Below, piece by piece: positions 46,992-58,569 of a DNA stretch of 64,000 bases; the stretch's first letter is position 1; each line of letters starts with the position of its first letter. A model generated the notes under the pieces. It saw only the letters and a program-made list of their open reading frames with translations, did no database searches and was not told the origin of the DNA. Position numbers and translations under genes: made by a program. This DNA is from Pseudomonas sp. B20(2017) (GTDB lineage Bacteria; Pseudomonadota; Gammaproteobacteria; Pseudomonadales; Pseudomonadaceae): NCBI RefSeq assembly GCF_002113125.1, contig NZ_NEJP01000005.1, forward strand, positions 254,450 to 318,449, given 5' to 3'.

Positions 46992-47815
46992 GGCAGGCGC
47001 CCCAGGCTGATCCGTTGATGGCCGCCCAGATCGGTGCGGCTGTGGACTTCTTCGAAACCTTGCGTCAGCAGCAGATCGCGCACGGCTTCGGCTTGATCAT
47101 AGCCGTGTTCGAGCATCAGCCAGCCACCGGCCTCCAGATGCGCCGGCGCCTGGGCGATGATCAGGCGCAGGTCGTCGAGCCCGTCGACGCCGGCCACCAA
47201 GGCGCTTGCCGGCTCGAAGCGCACATCGCCTTCCACCAGATGCGGATCGGCGGCGCGGATGTATGGCGGATTGCTGATGATCAACTCGAAACGTTTGCCT
47301 TCGAGGGCGCTGAACCAGTGACTGCTCAGCACCGTGGCGTTGTTCAGGTGCAGGCGCTGGCGATTGCGCTCGGCCAGGGCCACGGCTTCCAGCACGCGAT
47401 CTACGGCGGTGACCTTCCACGCCGGGCGTTCGCTGGCCAGAGCCAGGGCAATCGCCCCGCTGCCGGTGCCGAGGTCGAGAACTTTGGCCGGGGTTGCCGG
47501 CAGCAATTCCAGTGCGGCTTCCACCAGCAGCTCGGTGTCCGGGCGCGGGATCAGCGTGTGCGGCGCGACTTCCAGATCCAGCTTCCAGAAACCCTGCTGG
47601 CCCAGAATGTAAGCCACCGGCTCGCCGCTGCGACGGCGTTGCAGGTACTCGGCGAAGACCAGTGCGGCCTCGCTGGGCACGATGCGCTCGGGCCAGGTGT
47701 GGAGAAAACTGCGCGACTTGCCCAGCGCGGCGGCCAGAAGCAATTCGGCGTCCAGACGCGCGGTGGGCGAGTCCGGCAGTTCGGCGGCGCGCAACAGGCT
47801 GGCGATGATGGTCAT
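46985..47815 (-). CDS. prmC: Release factor glutamine methyltransferase PrmC (HemK)
   Basis: A 276-residue methyltransferase. SAM motif DLGTGSG (114-120) and catalytic NPPY (182-185). It methylates the glutamine of the GGQ motif in RF1 and RF2. It directly follows its substrate gene prfA with no gap and overlaps moeB by 7 bp. Confidence 0.95.
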   Translation of the reverse strand: MTIIASLLRAAELPDSPTARLDAELLLAAALGKSRSFLHTWPERIVPSEAALVFAEYLQRRRSGEPVAYILGQQGFWKLDLEVAPHTLIPRPDTELLVEAALELLPATPAKVLDLGTGSGAIALALASERPAWKVTAVDRVLEAVALAERNRQRLHLNNATVLSSHWFSALEGKRFELIISNPPYIRAADPHLVEGDVRFEPASALVAGVDGLDDLRLIIAQAPAHLEAGGWLMLEHGYDQAEAVRDLLLTQGFEEVHSRTDLGGHQRISLGRLPC

Positions 47816-48898
47816 TTACTCACCTATCGCTGCGAGCTGGTCGGCCTGGTATTCGGCCAGCAACGGCTCGATTACCGCTTCGACGCCACCGGCGAGGATT
47901 TCATCGAGGGAATACAGGGTCAGGTTGACGCGATGGTCGGTGACCCGGCCCTGGGCAAAGTTATAAGTGCGGATACGCTCGGAGCGGTCACCGGAACCCA
48001 CCAGCAATTTACGTTCGCTGGCGATGGCGTTGGCCGCTGCAGCCGTCTGCTGGTCGTTGAGCTTGGCCGACAGCCAGGCCATCGCACGGGCACGGTTCTT
48101 GTGCTGGGAACGTTCTTCCTGGCACTCGACAACGGTGCCGGTCGGTATGTGCGTAATACGGATCGCCGAATCGGTGGTGTTGACGTGCTGACCCCCGGCC
48201 CCGGAGGAGCGGTACGTGTCGACGCGCAAATCCGCCGGGTTGATCTCGATGGCTTCACGCTCGTCCGGCTCGGGCAATACCGCCACGGTGCAGGCCGAAG
48301 TGTGGATACGGCCCTGGGATTCGGTGGCGGGTACACGCTGTACGCGGTGCGCGCCGGATTCGAATTTCAGCTTGCCATAAACGTTGTCGCCTTCGATGCG
48401 GGCGATGACTTCTTTATAGCCACCGTGTTCGCCTTCGTTTTCCGAAAGGATCTCCACCCGCCAGCCACGGCGTTCGGCGTAACGCGAGTACATGCGGAAC
48501 AGGTCGCCGGAGAAGATCGCCGCCTCGTCGCCGCCGGTGCCGGCGCGAATTTCGAGGAACACGTTGCGCCCGTCGTTGGGATCCTTGGGCAGCAACATGC
48601 GCTGCAGGTCGGATTCCAGCGTGATCAGCAATTCCTTGGCTTCGCGGACTTCTTCCACAGCCATTTCGCGCATGTCCGGGTCGCTGTCCTTGAGCAGCGC
48701 CTGCGCGCCTTCGAGATCGCTTTGTACGCTGAGCAGCTTTTTATAGCCTTGTACCACCGGCTCAAGTTCGGCGTATTCCTTGGAATAGGCGCGAAATTTG
48801 GTCTGGTCGGAAATGACTTCGGCGTCGCCGAGCAGCGCGGTCAGTTCCTCGAAACGGTCCTGGAGGATGTCCAGCTTATTGAGCAGTGACGCTTTCAT
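47816..48898 (-). CDS. prfA: Peptide chain release factor 1
   Basis: A 360-residue class I release factor. The stop-codon recognition motif PAT (190-192) marks RF1 (UAA/UAG). The GGQ that triggers peptide release is at 235-237, in [10 protein letters not shown]. It overlaps hemA by 4 bp and abuts prmC. Confidence 0.97.
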   Translation of the reverse strand: MKASLLNKLDILQDRFEELTALLGDAEVISDQTKFRAYSKEYAELEPVVQGYKKLLSVQSDLEGAQALLKDSDPDMREMAVEEVREAKELLITLESDLQRMLLPKDPNDGRNVFLEIRAGTGGDEAAIFSGDLFRMYSRYAERRGWRVEILSENEGEHGGYKEVIARIEGDNVYGKLKFESGAHRVQRVPATESQGRIHTSACTVAVLPEPDEREAIEINPADLRVDTYRSSGAGGQHVNTTDSAIRITHIPTGTVVECQEERSQHKNRARAMAWLSAKLNDQQTAAAANAIASERKLLVGSGDRSERIRTYNFAQGRVTDHRVNLTLYSLDEILAGGVEAVIEPLLAEYQADQLAAIGE

Positions 48899-50181
48899 TG
48901 CGGTTTTTTATCCGAAAAGCTATCCGGTGAGCCCTCGAGGGCAAAGAGTTCCTGAGCCATGGCCAGCGCATCGAGGCGGCCTTCGGCAGAAAGCCTTTTC
49001 AACTGTACACTCGGGGCGTGCAGGAGTTTGTTGGTCAGGCCACGGGCCAATTGCCCGAGCACGTCTTCGGCGTTGCCGCCATTGGCCAGCAGGCGCAGAG
49101 CCTTTTGCAGCTCCTCGTCGCGCAGGCGTTCGCTCTGTTGACGATAGGCCTTGAGCACATCGACCGCTGCCAGCTCGCGCAGACGCACCATGAAGTCGTC
49201 GGCACCGACCGAAACCATCTCTTCGGCGGCCTGGGCTGCACCCTGACGGCTCTTGAGGTTTTCGGCGACCACTTCGTGCAGATCGTCGACGCTATAGAGG
49301 TAAACGTCGTCGAGCTCGCCGACTTCTGGCTCGATGTCACGGGGAACGGCGATGTCGACCATGAAGATCGGCTTGTGCTTGCGCAGCTTCAGCGCGCTTT
49401 CCACAGCGCCTTTACCGAGGATCGGCAACTGACTGGCGGTAGAACTGATAACGATGTCGCTGCGCACCAGTTCGGCCGGGATGTCCGAGAGCAACACCGC
49501 GTGGGCACCGAACTGCTCGGCCAGCAGGCTGGCGCGCTCCAGCGTCCGGTTGGCAACCACGATGCGCTTGACGCCCAGTTCATGCAGATGGCGGGCGACC
49601 AGGGTGATGGTCTCGCCGGCGCCGATCAGCAGGGCCTGGCTGCGCTGCAGGTCGCTGAAAATCTGTTTGGCCAGGCTGACGGCGGCAAACGCGACGGACA
49701 CCGGGTTTTCGCCGATGGCGGTGTCGGTGCGTACTTGCTTGGCGGCATTGAAGGTCGCCTGGAACAGTCGCCCGAGCAGCGGCCCGATGGTGCCGGCCTC
49801 GCGGGCCACGGCGTAGGCCGATTTCATCTGGCCGAGAATCTGCGGTTCGCCCAGCACCAGCGAGTCGAGCCCGGAGGCGACGCGCATCATGTGACGAACT
49901 GCCGCATCATCTTCATGCACATAAGCACTCGCGCGCAGCTCATCGAGGCTTAAATGGTGATAGTCGGCCAGCCAGCGCAGCACGATATCGGCCGAAAGCT
50001 GATCCTGTTCTATATACAGCTCACTGCGATTGCAGGTGGAGAGGATCGCAGCTTCGCGGCTGTCGGTGAGTCGGCAGAGCTGCTGCAAGGCCTCCACCAG
50101 CTGCTCAGGGGTAAAGGCCACGCGCTCGCGGACGTCTACTGAAGCAGTCTTGTGGTTGATACCGAGTGCAAGGAAGGCCAT
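48895..50181 (-). CDS. hemA: Glutamyl-tRNA reductase
   Basis: A 428-residue enzyme for the first committed step of C5 tetrapyrrole synthesis, reducing glutamyl-tRNA to glutamate semialdehyde. Catalytic Cys50 lies in [10 protein letters not shown]. The NADPH domain follows ([16 protein letters not shown]). First gene of the leftward operon. Divergent from the TPR lipoprotein gene; 182 bp between them hold both promoters. Confidence 0.96.
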   Translation of the reverse strand: MAFLALGINHKTASVDVRERVAFTPEQLVEALQQLCRLTDSREAAILSTCNRSELYIEQDQLSADIVLRWLADYHHLSLDELRASAYVHEDDAAVRHMMRVASGLDSLVLGEPQILGQMKSAYAVAREAGTIGPLLGRLFQATFNAAKQVRTDTAIGENPVSVAFAAVSLAKQIFSDLQRSQALLIGAGETITLVARHLHELGVKRIVVANRTLERASLLAEQFGAHAVLLSDIPAELVRSDIVISSTASQLPILGKGAVESALKLRKHKPIFMVDIAVPRDIEPEVGELDDVYLYSVDDLHEVVAENLKSRQGAAQAAEEMVSVGADDFMVRLRELAAVDVLKAYRQQSERLRDEELQKALRLLANGGNAEDVLGQLARGLTNKLLHAPSVQLKRLSAEGRLDALAMAQELFALEGSPDSFSDKKPQ

Positions 50182-50363
50182 TCAAGGTCGCTGATGGTGA
50201 CGTGAAGCCGGCAATTGTCCTACTTCGTCAGATTCAGAACAACTACCGCTGACTATTGTCCCAATTGTCGGCCCCTATAATGGCCACAATCGAGACTCGG
50301 TTATGTTTGGCCGAAGGCTTGTGTCATGATGATCCGACCGCAGGTTAGTCGTCCTCTTCCTAT

Positions 50364-52088
50364 ATGAATAGATCTTCCGCGTTGCTCCTCGCTTTTGTCT
50401 TCCTCAGCGGCTGCCAGGCCTTGGCCCCCGTTTCGCAGGACGGTGCCTCACCGGTCGAAGACACCACGCCGGCCCCTGAAAAGCCCAAGGTTTACAGCTC
50501 GTTCAGCCAGGAAACGGTATTCAGCCTGCTGAGCGCCGAACTCGCCGGTCAGCGCAATCGTTTCGACATTGCCCTGGATAACTACGTGACCCAGGCCATC
50601 AACACCCAGGATCCGGGCGTTTCCGAGCGTGCGTTCCGCATTGCCGAGTACCTGGGCGCCGATCAGCCAGCCCTCGATACCGCGCTGATCTGGGCGAAAA
50701 ACGCCCCGGACGACCTCGAAGCGCAACGCGCCGCTGCCGTGCAACTGGCCCGCGCCGGGCGTTATGACGACTCGATGGTCTACATGGAGAAAGTCCTGCA
50801 GGGCAAGGGCGACACCCATTTCGACTTCCTCGCGCTGTCGGCCGCCGACACCGATCAGGAAACCCGCAACGGCCTGATGAAAAGTTTCGACCGCCTGTTG
50901 CAGCGTCACCCGAACAACAATCAGCTGATTTTCGGCAAGGCCCTGCTGATGCAGCAAGACGGCGACACCAAAGGTGCGCTGACCCTGCTCGAAGACAATC
51001 CGCCGGAAGACGGCGAGATCGCCCCGATTCTGCTGCGTGCACGCCTGCTGCAAGGGCTCAACCGTGGCGACGAAGCCTTGCCGCTGTTGCAGAAAAGCAT
51101 CAAGAAATACCCGGACGACAAGCGTCTGCGCCTGACTTACGCGCGGATGCTGGTAGAACAGGACCGGATGGACGACGCCAAGGTCGAGTTCTCCACCCTG
51201 GTTCAGCAATACCCGGAAGACGACGAGCTGCGTTATTCGCTGGCGTTGGTCTGCCTGGAAGCCAAGGCCTGGGACGAGGCCAAGGGTTATCTGGAAGACC
51301 TGATCGCCCGGGAAAGCCATGTCGATTCGGCGCACCTGAACCTGGGCCGCATCGCCGAGGAACGCAATGATCCGCAAGGCGCGCTCATCGAGTACGCCCA
51401 GGTCGGCCCCGGCAACGACTATCTGCCGGCGCAACTGCGTCAGGCCGATATTCTGATGAACAACGGCAAGACCGCCGAAGCCCAGAGCAAACTGGCTGCC
51501 GAGCGTGACGAACAACCGGATTACGCGATCCAGCTGTACCTGATCGAAGCCGAAACCCTGTCCGCCAACAATCAGGGCGACAAGGCCTGGAAAGTCCTGC
51601 AACAAGCCTTGCTGCAGTATCCGGACGATCTGAACCTGCTTTACACCCGCGCAATGCAGGCGGAAAAACGCAATGACCTGGCGCAGATGGAAAAAGACCT
51701 GCGCCTGATCATCAAACGCGACCCGGACAACGCCATGGCCCTCAATGCCCTCGGCTACACTCTGTCCGACCGCACCACCCGCTACGCTGAAGCCAAGGCA
51801 CTGATCGAGCAAGCGCACCAGATCAACCCGGAAGACCCGGCGGTTCTCGACAGCCTTGGCTGGGTGAACTTTCGCATGGGCAATCTGGATGACGCCGAGA
51901 AATACCTGCGTCAGGCCCTTGAGCGCTTCCCCGATCACGAAGTCGCCGCGCACCTGGGCGAAGTCCTCTGGGCCAAAGGAAATCAGCGCGAAGCCAAACA
52001 AATCTGGGGCAAGTTCCTCAAGGACCAGCCTGACAGCACCATCCTGCGCAGCACCATCAAGCGCCTGACCGGATCCGAGACTCTTTAA
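50364..52088 (+). CDS. TPR repeat lipoprotein
   Basis: A 574-residue protein with a lipoprotein signal (lipobox FLSGC, Cys17) and at least eight tetratricopeptide-like repeats; the last (GYTLSDRTTRYAEAKALIEQ, then LDSLGWVNFRMGNLDDAEKY) are clear. It corresponds to PA4667 by position. A scaffolding role in the outer membrane is inferred. It lies 3 bp before lolB, so they are probably cotranscribed. Confidence 0.9.
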   Translation: MNRSSALLLAFVFLSGCQALAPVSQDGASPVEDTTPAPEKPKVYSSFSQETVFSLLSAELAGQRNRFDIALDNYVTQAINTQDPGVSERAFRIAEYLGADQPALDTALIWAKNAPDDLEAQRAAAVQLARAGRYDDSMVYMEKVLQGKGDTHFDFLALSAADTDQETRNGLMKSFDRLLQRHPNNNQLIFGKALLMQQDGDTKGALTLLEDNPPEDGEIAPILLRARLLQGLNRGDEALPLLQKSIKKYPDDKRLRLTYARMLVEQDRMDDAKVEFSTLVQQYPEDDELRYSLALVCLEAKAWDEAKGYLEDLIARESHVDSAHLNLGRIAEERNDPQGALIEYAQVGPGNDYLPAQLRQADILMNNGKTAEAQSKLAAERDEQPDYAIQLYLIEAETLSANNQGDKAWKVLQQALLQYPDDLNLLYTRAMQAEKRNDLAQMEKDLRLIIKRDPDNAMALNALGYTLSDRTTRYAEAKALIEQAHQINPEDPAVLDSLGWVNFRMGNLDDAEKYLRQALERFPDHEVAAHLGEVLWAKGNQREAKQIWGKFLKDQPDSTILRSTIKRLTGSETL

Positions 52089-52091
52089 CTC

Positions 52092-52709
52092 ATGTTTTTG
52101 CGCCACGTCATCGTTTTCAGCTTCATCGCCCTGCTCGCCGGTTGCGCGGGTTTCGGCGCCCGTGAGTCGGTCGAAGGCCACGGTAATCCGGGCCAATGGC
52201 GCGAGCACAAACAGCAACTGACCGGCCTCGACGGCTGGCAGATCGACGGCAAGATCGGTATCCGCGCCCCGAAAGACTCGGGCAGCGGCACGCTGTTCTG
52301 GCTGCAACGTCAGGATTACTACGACATCCGCCTGTCTGGCCCGTTGGGGCGTGGCGCCGCGCGACTGACCGGCCGCCCGGGCGCGGTGTCGCTGGAAGTG
52401 GCGAATCAGGGCCGTTATGAAGCACCGACTCCGGAAGCGCTGGTCGAAGAGCAACTGGGCTGGAAATTGCCGGTCTCGCATCTGGCCTGGTGGGTCCGCG
52501 GTCTCCCGGCCCCCGACAGCAAAAGCCGTCTGACCCTGGACGGCAACAGTCGACTGGCCAATCTGGATCAGGATGGCTGGCAGGTCGAATACCTCAGCTA
52601 TGCCGAACAGAACGGTTACTGGCTGCCCGATCGGATCAAGCTGCACGGCAGCGATCTGGACGTAACGCTGGTCATCAAGACCTGGCAACCGCGCAAATTG
52701 GGGCAATAA
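52092..52709 (+). CDS. lolB: Outer-membrane lipoprotein receptor LolB
   Basis: A 205-residue lipoprotein (lipobox LLAGC) with the LolB block [20 protein letters not shown]. LolB accepts lipoproteins from LolA and inserts them into the outer membrane. The order TPR lipoprotein-lolB-ispE-tRNA-prs is conserved in Pseudomonas. ispE starts 3 bp after. Confidence 0.94.
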   Translation: MFLRHVIVFSFIALLAGCAGFGARESVEGHGNPGQWREHKQQLTGLDGWQIDGKIGIRAPKDSGSGTLFWLQRQDYYDIRLSGPLGRGAARLTGRPGAVSLEVANQGRYEAPTPEALVEEQLGWKLPVSHLAWWVRGLPAPDSKSRLTLDGNSRLANLDQDGWQVEYLSYAEQNGYWLPDRIKLHGSDLDVTLVIKTWQPRKLGQ

Positions 52710-52712
52710 CGC

Positions 52713-53564
52713 ATGACCGCTCCACGCCTGACGCTGCCATCGCCAGCCAAACTCAATCTGATGCTGCACATTCTCGGTCGCCGTGAAGACGGTTATCACG
52801 AGTTGCAGACGCTTTTTCAGTTCCTCGACTACGGCGACGAAATCACCTTCGCTGTGCGGGACGACGGCGTGATTCGCCTGCACACCGAATTCGACGGCGT
52901 GCCCCACGACAGCAACCTGATCGTGCGTGCGGCGAAAAAACTGCAAGAGCAATCCGGTTGCGCCCTTGGCATCGACATCTGGATCGACAAGATCCTGCCA
53001 ATGGGCGGCGGCATCGGTGGCGGCAGCTCGAACGCGGCCACCACACTGCTCGGCCTCAATCACTTGTGGCAACTGGGCTGGAATGAAGACCGGCTGGCGG
53101 CACTGGGTCTGACGCTCGGCGCCGACGTGCCGGTGTTCGTGCGGGGCCATGCGGCTTTCGCCGAAGGGGTCGGCGAGAAACTGACCCCGGTCGAGCCCGC
53201 CGAACCGTGGTATGTCGTACTCGTTCCGCAAGTCTCTGTTAGTACGGCAGAAATTTTTTCAGATCCATTGTTGACACGTAACACGCCGCCCATTAAAGTG
53301 CGCCCCGTTCCCGAGGGAAACAGTCGAAATGACTGCTTGCCGGTGGTATCGAGGCGTTATCCAGAAGTACGTAACGCATTGAATTTGTTAGGTAATTTTA
53401 CCGAAGCAAAACTTACCGGAACTGGAAGTTGTGTGTTTGGGGGCTTCCCAAGCAAAGCTGAAGCTGATAAAGTCTCGGCCCTTCTGACAGAGACCCTTAC
53501 AGGGTTTGTAGCAAAAGGAAGCAACGTTTCGATGTTGCATCGCAAGCTGCAAAGTCTGCTCTAA
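52713..53564 (+). CDS. ispE: 4-diphosphocytidyl-2-C-methyl-D-erythritol kinase
   Basis: A 283-residue GHMP kinase of the MEP isoprenoid pathway. The N-terminal [20 protein letters not shown] and the ATP loop [12 protein letters not shown] (96-107) are intact. Around base 53230 the local sequence becomes more AT-rich (for example TCTGTTAGTACGGCAG), and this continues to the tRNA and prs. Confidence 0.95.
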   Translation: MTAPRLTLPSPAKLNLMLHILGRREDGYHELQTLFQFLDYGDEITFAVRDDGVIRLHTEFDGVPHDSNLIVRAAKKLQEQSGCALGIDIWIDKILPMGGGIGGGSSNAATTLLGLNHLWQLGWNEDRLAALGLTLGADVPVFVRGHAAFAEGVGEKLTPVEPAEPWYVVLVPQVSVSTAEIFSDPLLTRNTPPIKVRPVPEGNSRNDCLPVVSRRYPEVRNALNLLGNFTEAKLTGTGSCVFGGFPSKAEADKVSALLTETLTGFVAKGSNVSMLHRKLQSLL

Positions 53565-53601
53565 AGGAATCAAGTGCCCGGCACTTGAAAGCAACAGATA
53601 C

Positions 53602-53676
53602 AGGGGCGTCGCCAAGCGGTAAGGCAGCAGGTTTTGATCCTGCCATGCGTTGGTTCGAATCCAGCCGCCCCTGCCA
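53602..53676 (+). tRNA. tRNA-Gln (anticodon TTG)
   Basis: 75 nt. The acceptor stem AGGGGCG/CGCCCCT is followed by GCCA with encoded CCA. Anticodon stem GCAGG/CCTGC with loop TTTTGAT gives anticodon TTG (53634-53636). T-arm loop TTCGAAT is present. It lies between ispE and prs. Confidence 0.96.
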
Positions 53677-53723
53677 TTTTCCTATACTCATCCAGGTATA
53701 CCCTCAGCCTTCAGGTACTGCGC

Positions 53724-54665
53724 GTGTCCAAGATGATGGTCTTTACGGGGAACGCTAACCCCGATCTGGCTCGGCGTGTCGTACGTCAGCTGCATATCCC
53801 TCTCGGTGACATCTCTGTCGGTAAATTCTCCGACGGCGAAATTACAGCCGAGATCAATGAAAACGTTCGTGGTAAAGACGTCTTCATTATTCAGCCGACT
53901 TGCGCTCCGACCAACGATAACCTGATGGAACTGGTAGTGATGGCTGATGCCTTCCGCCGCTCCTCGGCTACTCGTATCACTGCTGTTATTCCTTATTTTG
54001 GTTATGCCCGTCAGGATCGCCGTCCGCGTTCCGCACGTGTGGCTATCAGCGCGAAAGTCGTTGCTGACATGCTCACCGTAGTCGGCATCGACCGTGTTCT
54101 CACGGTTGATCTGCATGCTGACCAGATTCAGGGTTTCTTCGATATTCCGGTAGATAACATCTACGGCTCCCCTGTTCTGGTGGATGACATCGAAGATCAG
54201 CGCTTCGAGAACCTGATGATCGTGTCCCCGGACATTGGTGGCGTCGTGCGTGCACGTGCCGTTGCCAAGTCCCTGGGCGTGGATCTCGGGATCATCGACA
54301 AACGCCGTGAGAAAGCCAATCACTCTGAAGTGATGCATATCATCGGTGATGTCGAAGGGCGTACCTGCATCCTGGTCGATGACATGGTCGATACCGCCGG
54401 CACTCTGTGCCACGCGGCCAAGGCCCTGAAAGAGCATGGCGCAGCCAAGGTCTTTGCCTACTGCACACACCCTGTGCTGTCGGGTCGGGCCATCGAGAAT
54501 ATCGAAAATTCCGTGCTGGACGAGCTGGTGGTCACTAACACCATCCCGCTGTCCGCTGCAGCACAAGCCTGTGCACGTATCCGTCAACTGGATATCGCAC
54601 CGGTTGTTGCCGAAGCGGTTCGCCGCATCAGCAATGAAGAATCGATCAGCGCGATGTTCCGTTAA
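53724..54665 (+). CDS. prs: Ribose-phosphate pyrophosphokinase
   Basis: A 313-residue PRPP synthetase. The start is a GTG at 53724 ([18 protein letters not shown]), matching the known Pseudomonas N-terminus; ATG 53733 is an alternative. The ATP/Mg site [12 protein letters not shown] and PRPP loop [10 protein letters not shown] are intact. PRPP made here feeds hpt and upp of the same window, and nucleotide, His and Trp synthesis. A strong terminator follows. Confidence 0.96.
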   Translation: MSKMMVFTGNANPDLARRVVRQLHIPLGDISVGKFSDGEITAEINENVRGKDVFIIQPTCAPTNDNLMELVVMADAFRRSSATRITAVIPYFGYARQDRRPRSARVAISAKVVADMLTVVGIDRVLTVDLHADQIQGFFDIPVDNIYGSPVLVDDIEDQRFENLMIVSPDIGGVVRARAVAKSLGVDLGIIDKRREKANHSEVMHIIGDVEGRTCILVDDMVDTAGTLCHAAKALKEHGAAKVFAYCTHPVLSGRAIENIENSVLDELVVTNTIPLSAAAQACARIRQLDIAPVVAEAVRRISNEESISAMFR

Positions 54666-54699
54666 GGGCCCTGCCCTTCTCGAAATGTCTCGTTGACGA

Positions 54700-54742
54700 A
54701 AAGCGCCCCGCCCCGGCATTCCTGCCGGGGCGGGGCTTTTTT
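54700..54742 (+). terminator. Rho-independent terminator of prs
   Basis: A 14-bp GC stem GCCCCGCCCCGGCA/TGCCGGGGCGGGGC around TTCC, followed by six Ts. Very strong. Confidence 0.95.
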
Positions 54743-54806
54743 GCCCATACCGTGTTCGGCGCTGGTCGCAAACGCCACTCGGTCATGGCTATTTTGGAGA
54801 TACAAA

Positions 54807-55409
54807 ATGAACGATTTTACTTTGAATGCTGAACTGCGTTCCGACCTGGGGAAAGGTGCGAGCCGCCGCCTGCGTCGTCTCGCCAACCTGGTTCCAGCTG
54901 TTGTTTACGGTGGCGACAAAGCCCCTGAATCCATCAGCATGCTGGCCAAAGAAGTTGCCAAACTGCTCGAAAACGAAGCTGCCTACAGCCACGTTATCGA
55001 ACTGAACGTTGGTGGCACCAAGCAAAACGTGATCATCAAGGCTCTGCAGCGTCACCCGGCCAAAGGCCACGTGATGCACGCTGACTTCGTACGCGTTGTA
55101 GCTGGCCAGAAACTGACCGCTATCGTTCCTGTGCACTTCATCAACGAAGCTGCTCCAGTGAAGAAAGGCGGCGAAATCTCGCACGTTATTGCCGAGATCG
55201 AAGTTTCCTGCCTGCCAAAAGATCTGCCTGAGTTCATCGAAGTCGATCTGGCTGACGCTGAAATCGGCACCATCGTTCACCTGTCGGACATCAAGGCTCC
55301 TAAAGGCGTTGAGTTCGTTGCTCTGGCACACGGCGATGACAAGGCTGTTGCCAACGTCCACGCTCCACGTGTTGCTCCAGAAGCTACCGAAGAAGGCGCA
55401 GCAGAGTAA
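54807..55409 (+). CDS. rplY: 50S ribosomal protein L25/general stress protein Ctc
   Basis: A 200-residue long-form (TL5/Ctc-type) L25: N-terminal 5S-rRNA-binding domain ([20 protein letters not shown]) plus a C-terminal beta domain. TTTGGAG precedes the ATG. It binds 5S rRNA in the large subunit. pth follows after about 170 bp. Confidence 0.95.
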   Translation: MNDFTLNAELRSDLGKGASRRLRRLANLVPAVVYGGDKAPESISMLAKEVAKLLENEAAYSHVIELNVGGTKQNVIIKALQRHPAKGHVMHADFVRVVAGQKLTAIVPVHFINEAAPVKKGGEISHVIAEIEVSCLPKDLPEFIEVDLADAEIGTIVHLSDIKAPKGVEFVALAHGDDKAVANVHAPRVAPEATEEGAAE

Positions 55410-55580
55410 TTCACTCTGTCATGCCTGAGTGAGCAGGTAACATCGCGGGCTGGAACGTAGCGAGAAAGCGGGCGGGAACGCGGAGTTTACATCCATGGTA
55501 AATGAGCATTTTTCGTCCACTTTCGCCGCCTTCACGGATTGCGGCGATGTTATCCACCACTCAAAGGAAGGGCCCCTATC

Positions 55581-56165
55581 GTGACTGCCATCAAACTGAT
55601 CGTTGGCCTGGGAAATCCAGGCGCTGAATACGAGCAGACCCGGCATAACGCAGGGGCCCTTTTTGTTGAGCGCATCGCCCACGCACAGAACGTGAATCTC
55701 GTGGCCGATCGCAAGTATTTCGGCCTGACCGGGCGTTTTTCGCATCAGGGTCAGGACGTTCGTCTGCTGATTCCCACCACCTATATGAACCGCAGCGGCC
55801 AGGCCGTGGCGGCACTCGCCGGTTTCTTCCGCATCAAGCCTGAAGAAATTCTGGTGGCACACGACGAACTCGATCTGCCTCCGGGCGTCGCCAAACTCAA
55901 GGTTGGCGGCGGCCATGGCGGTCACAACGGGTTGCGCGACATCATTGCGCAATTGGGCAATCAGAATACGTTCCACCGCCTGCGGCTTGGCATCGGCCAC
56001 CCGGGCGTCGCCAGTATGGTTTCAAATTTCGTCCTGGGTCGTGCGCCACGCGCCGAACAGGAAAAACTCGATGCCAGCATCGACTTTGCCCTCGGCGTGC
56101 TGCCGGATATCCTCGCCGGTGAATGGAACCGCGCGATGAAAAACCTGCACAGCCAGAAGGCCTGA
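55581..56165 (+). CDS. pth: Peptidyl-tRNA hydrolase
   Basis: A 194-residue enzyme that frees tRNA from dropped-off peptidyl-tRNA. GLGNPG (9-14) and catalytic His22 (TRHNAG) are present, with the Asp in [11 protein letters not shown]. It starts at GTG 55581, after AAGGAAG at unusually long spacing. ychF follows 22 bp later, the common pth-ychF pair. Confidence 0.94.
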
Positions 56166-56187
56166 CTCTAATCCGAGGGGAAACACC

Positions 56188-57288
56188 ATGGGATTCAATT
56201 GCGGCATCGTCGGCCTGCCTAACGTCGGCAAGTCCACCCTGTTCAACGCCCTGACCAAATCCGGGATCGCGGCCGAGAACTTCCCCTTCTGCACCATCGA
56301 GCCGAACAGCGGCATCGTGCCGATGCCGGACCCACGCCTGAATGCTCTGGCGGAAATCGTCAATCCAAAGCGCATCCTGCCGACCACCATGGAATTCGTC
56401 GACATCGCAGGCCTGGTGGCAGGCGCGTCGAAAGGTGAAGGCCTGGGCAACAAGTTCCTGGCCAACATCCGCGAAACCGACGCCATCGCTCACGTCGTGC
56501 GCTGCTTCGAAGACGAAAACGTGATTCACGTTTCCAACAGCGTCGACCCGAAGCGCGACATCGAAATCATCGACCTGGAACTGATCTTCGCCGACCTCGA
56601 CAGCTGCGAGAAGCAACTGCAGAAGGTCGCACGCAACGCCAAGGGTGGTGACAAGGATGCGGTGGCCCAGAAGGCCCTGCTTGAGCAATTGATCCCGCAC
56701 TTCACCGAAGGCAAGCCTGCACGCAGCCTGATGAAGAACATGAGCGCCGAGGAAAAGGCGATCATCAAGGGCTTTCACCTGCTGACCACCAAGCCGGTCA
56801 TGTACATTGCCAACGTCGCTGAAGACGGTTTCGAGAACAACCCGCACCTGGACGTGGTCAAGGCCATCGCCGAAGAAGAAGGCGCCATGGTCGTTCCGGT
56901 CTGCAACAAGATCGAAGCGGAAATCGCCGAGCTGGACGACGGCGAAGAGAAAGACATGTTCCTCGAGGCCCTGGGCCTGGAAGAGCCAGGCCTGAACCGC
57001 GTGATCCGCGCCGGCTACGAAATGCTGCACCTGCAGACCTACTTCACCGCCGGTGTCGAAGAGGTCCGCGCCTGGACCGTCCGCGTCGGTGCCACCGCCC
57101 CGCAAGCCGCTGGCGTGATCCACACCGACTTCGAGAAAGGCTTCATCCGCGCCGAAGTGATCGCCTACAACGACTTCATCCAGTACAAGGGCGAAGCGGG
57201 CACCAAGGAAGCCGGTAAATGGCGTCTGGAAGGCAAGGACTACATCGTCAAGGACGGTGACGTGATGCACTTCCGCTTCAACGTGTAA
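56188..57288 (+). CDS. ychF: Redox-regulated ATPase YchF
   Basis: A 366-residue Obg-family P-loop protein. The loop GLPNVGKST (9-17) is followed by a C-terminal TGS/DUF933 domain ([20 protein letters not shown]). YchF/OLA1 prefers ATP to GTP, binds ribosomes and dampens oxidative stress defence. A terminator follows. Confidence 0.95.
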   Translation: MGFNCGIVGLPNVGKSTLFNALTKSGIAAENFPFCTIEPNSGIVPMPDPRLNALAEIVNPKRILPTTMEFVDIAGLVAGASKGEGLGNKFLANIRETDAIAHVVRCFEDENVIHVSNSVDPKRDIEIIDLELIFADLDSCEKQLQKVARNAKGGDKDAVAQKALLEQLIPHFTEGKPARSLMKNMSAEEKAIIKGFHLLTTKPVMYIANVAEDGFENNPHLDVVKAIAEEEGAMVVPVCNKIEAEIAELDDGEEKDMFLEALGLEEPGLNRVIRAGYEMLHLQTYFTAGVEEVRAWTVRVGATAPQAAGVIHTDFEKGFIRAEVIAYNDFIQYKGEAGTKEAGKWRLEGKDYIVKDGDVMHFRFNV

Positions 57289-57301
57289 AAGCTGCACCCA
57301 A

Positions 57302-57332
57302 GGAAAAGCCGCGTTTGATACGCGGCTTTTTT
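57302..57332. terminator. Terminator between ychF and MFS gene
   Basis: The stem AGCCGCGT/ACGCGGCT with a 5-base loop is flanked by AAAA and TTTTTT, so it is usable from both sides. Confidence 0.9.
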
Positions 57333-57351
57333 ATGCCTGAAATTCAGCCCG

Positions 57352-58569
57352 TCAGACCTTTTTGGTTCTTGGCAGGAAGATCGCCAGCACCCCGAACAGC
57401 GGCAGGAACGAGCACAGGAAGTACACGTATTCGATGCCGTGAATGTCCGCCAGATGACCGAGCAACGCCGCGCCAATCCCGCCAAAACCGAACATCAGCC
57501 CGAAGAACACCCCGGCAATCATCCCGACATTGCCCGGCACCAGTTCCTGCGCATACACCACGATCGCCGAAAACGCCGACGCGAGAATGAAGCCGATTAC
57601 CACGCTCAGAACGCTGGTCCAGAACAGGTCGACATGCGGCATCAACAGGGTGAATGGAGCCACGCCAAGGATCGAGAACCAGATCACCGCCTTACGCCCG
57701 ATCTTGTCGCCAATCGGCCCGCCGAAGAATGTGCCCGCCGCCACCGCGCCGAGGAACAGGAACAGATGCAGCTGGGAACTTGCCACCGACAGGTCGAACT
57801 TCTCGATCAGGTAGAAGGTGAAGTAACTGGTCAGGCTGGCCATGTAGAAGTACTTGGAGAACACCAGCAATCCGAGTACCACCAATGCACTGATCACCCT
57901 GCCCTTCGACAGTCCATGAGTGGCGGCCTGGCCGGTCTTGAGCTTGAAAAGGTTCAGGTGATGGGCGTACCAGCGGCTGATGCGATAGAGGACGAACAGC
58001 GCAAACACCGCGAACAGGCCGAACCACGCCACGTTGCCTTGCCCAAAGGGAATGATGATCGCCGCCGCCAGTAACGGACCGAATGCCGAACCGGCGTTAC
58101 CGCCGACCTGGAACGTCGATTGCGCCAGACCGAAACGCCCACCCGATGCCAGCCGCGCGATACGAGAAGCTTCAGGATGAAAGGTCGAAGAGCCAATGCC
58201 AATCAGCGCCGCCGCCAGCAGAATCAACGGGAAACTGCCGACCATCGACATCATCACAATCCCGATCAGCGTACACACCGAACCCGCCGGCAAGAGCCAC
58301 GGTTTCGGATGCCGGTCGGTGTGATAACCGACCCACGGCTGCAACAGCGAAGCGGTCAACTGGAAGGTCAGGGTAATCAGGCCGACCTGTGTGAAGCTCA
58401 AGCCATAATTGGCCTTGAGCATCGGATAGATCGACGGCAGCACTGACTGGATCAGGTCATTGATCAAATGCGCCAGCGCCACCGCGCCGATGATGCGCAT
58501 CACCAGTGGACTGCTTTGAGGAGAAGCGGACGCCGGGGCAGCGGCGGTCTGAACGTTGCTGATAGCCAT
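57352..58569 (-). CDS. MFS transporter, fosmidomycin-resistance (Fsr) type
   Basis: A 405-residue 12-helix MFS protein. HLINDLIQSVLPSIYPMLKA near the N-terminus and GIGSSTFHPEASRIARLAS in helix 4-5 are marks of the Fsr group. Fsr exports fosmidomycin in E. coli; the natural substrate is uncertain. Fosmidomycin inhibits the MEP pathway, and ispE of that pathway is nearby, but this link is probably chance. Confidence 0.88.
   Translation of the reverse strand: MAISNVQTAAAPASASPQSSPLVMRIIGAVALAHLINDLIQSVLPSIYPMLKANYGLSFTQVGLITLTFQLTASLLQPWVGYHTDRHPKPWLLPAGSVCTLIGIVMMSMVGSFPLILLAAALIGIGSSTFHPEASRIARLASGGRFGLAQSTFQVGGNAGSAFGPLLAAAIIIPFGQGNVAWFGLFAVFALFVLYRISRWYAHHLNLFKLKTGQAATHGLSKGRVISALVVLGLLVFSKYFYMASLTSYFTFYLIEKFDLSVASSQLHLFLFLGAVAAGTFFGGPIGDKIGRKAVIWFSILGVAPFTLLMPHVDLFWTSVLSVVIGFILASAFSAIVVYAQELVPGNVGMIAGVFFGLMFGFGGIGAALLGHLADIHGIEYVYFLCSFLPLFGVLAIFLPRTKKV

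Noticed and set aside
47015..48889. 624-codon plus-strand frame opposite prmC and prfA
   Set aside because: Spans two certain genes in antisense; no ribosome site or family match.
50448..53231. 927-codon minus-strand frame opposite the TPR lipoprotein, lolB and ispE genes
   Set aside because: Crosses three certain genes and their boundaries; a typical high-GC shadow frame.
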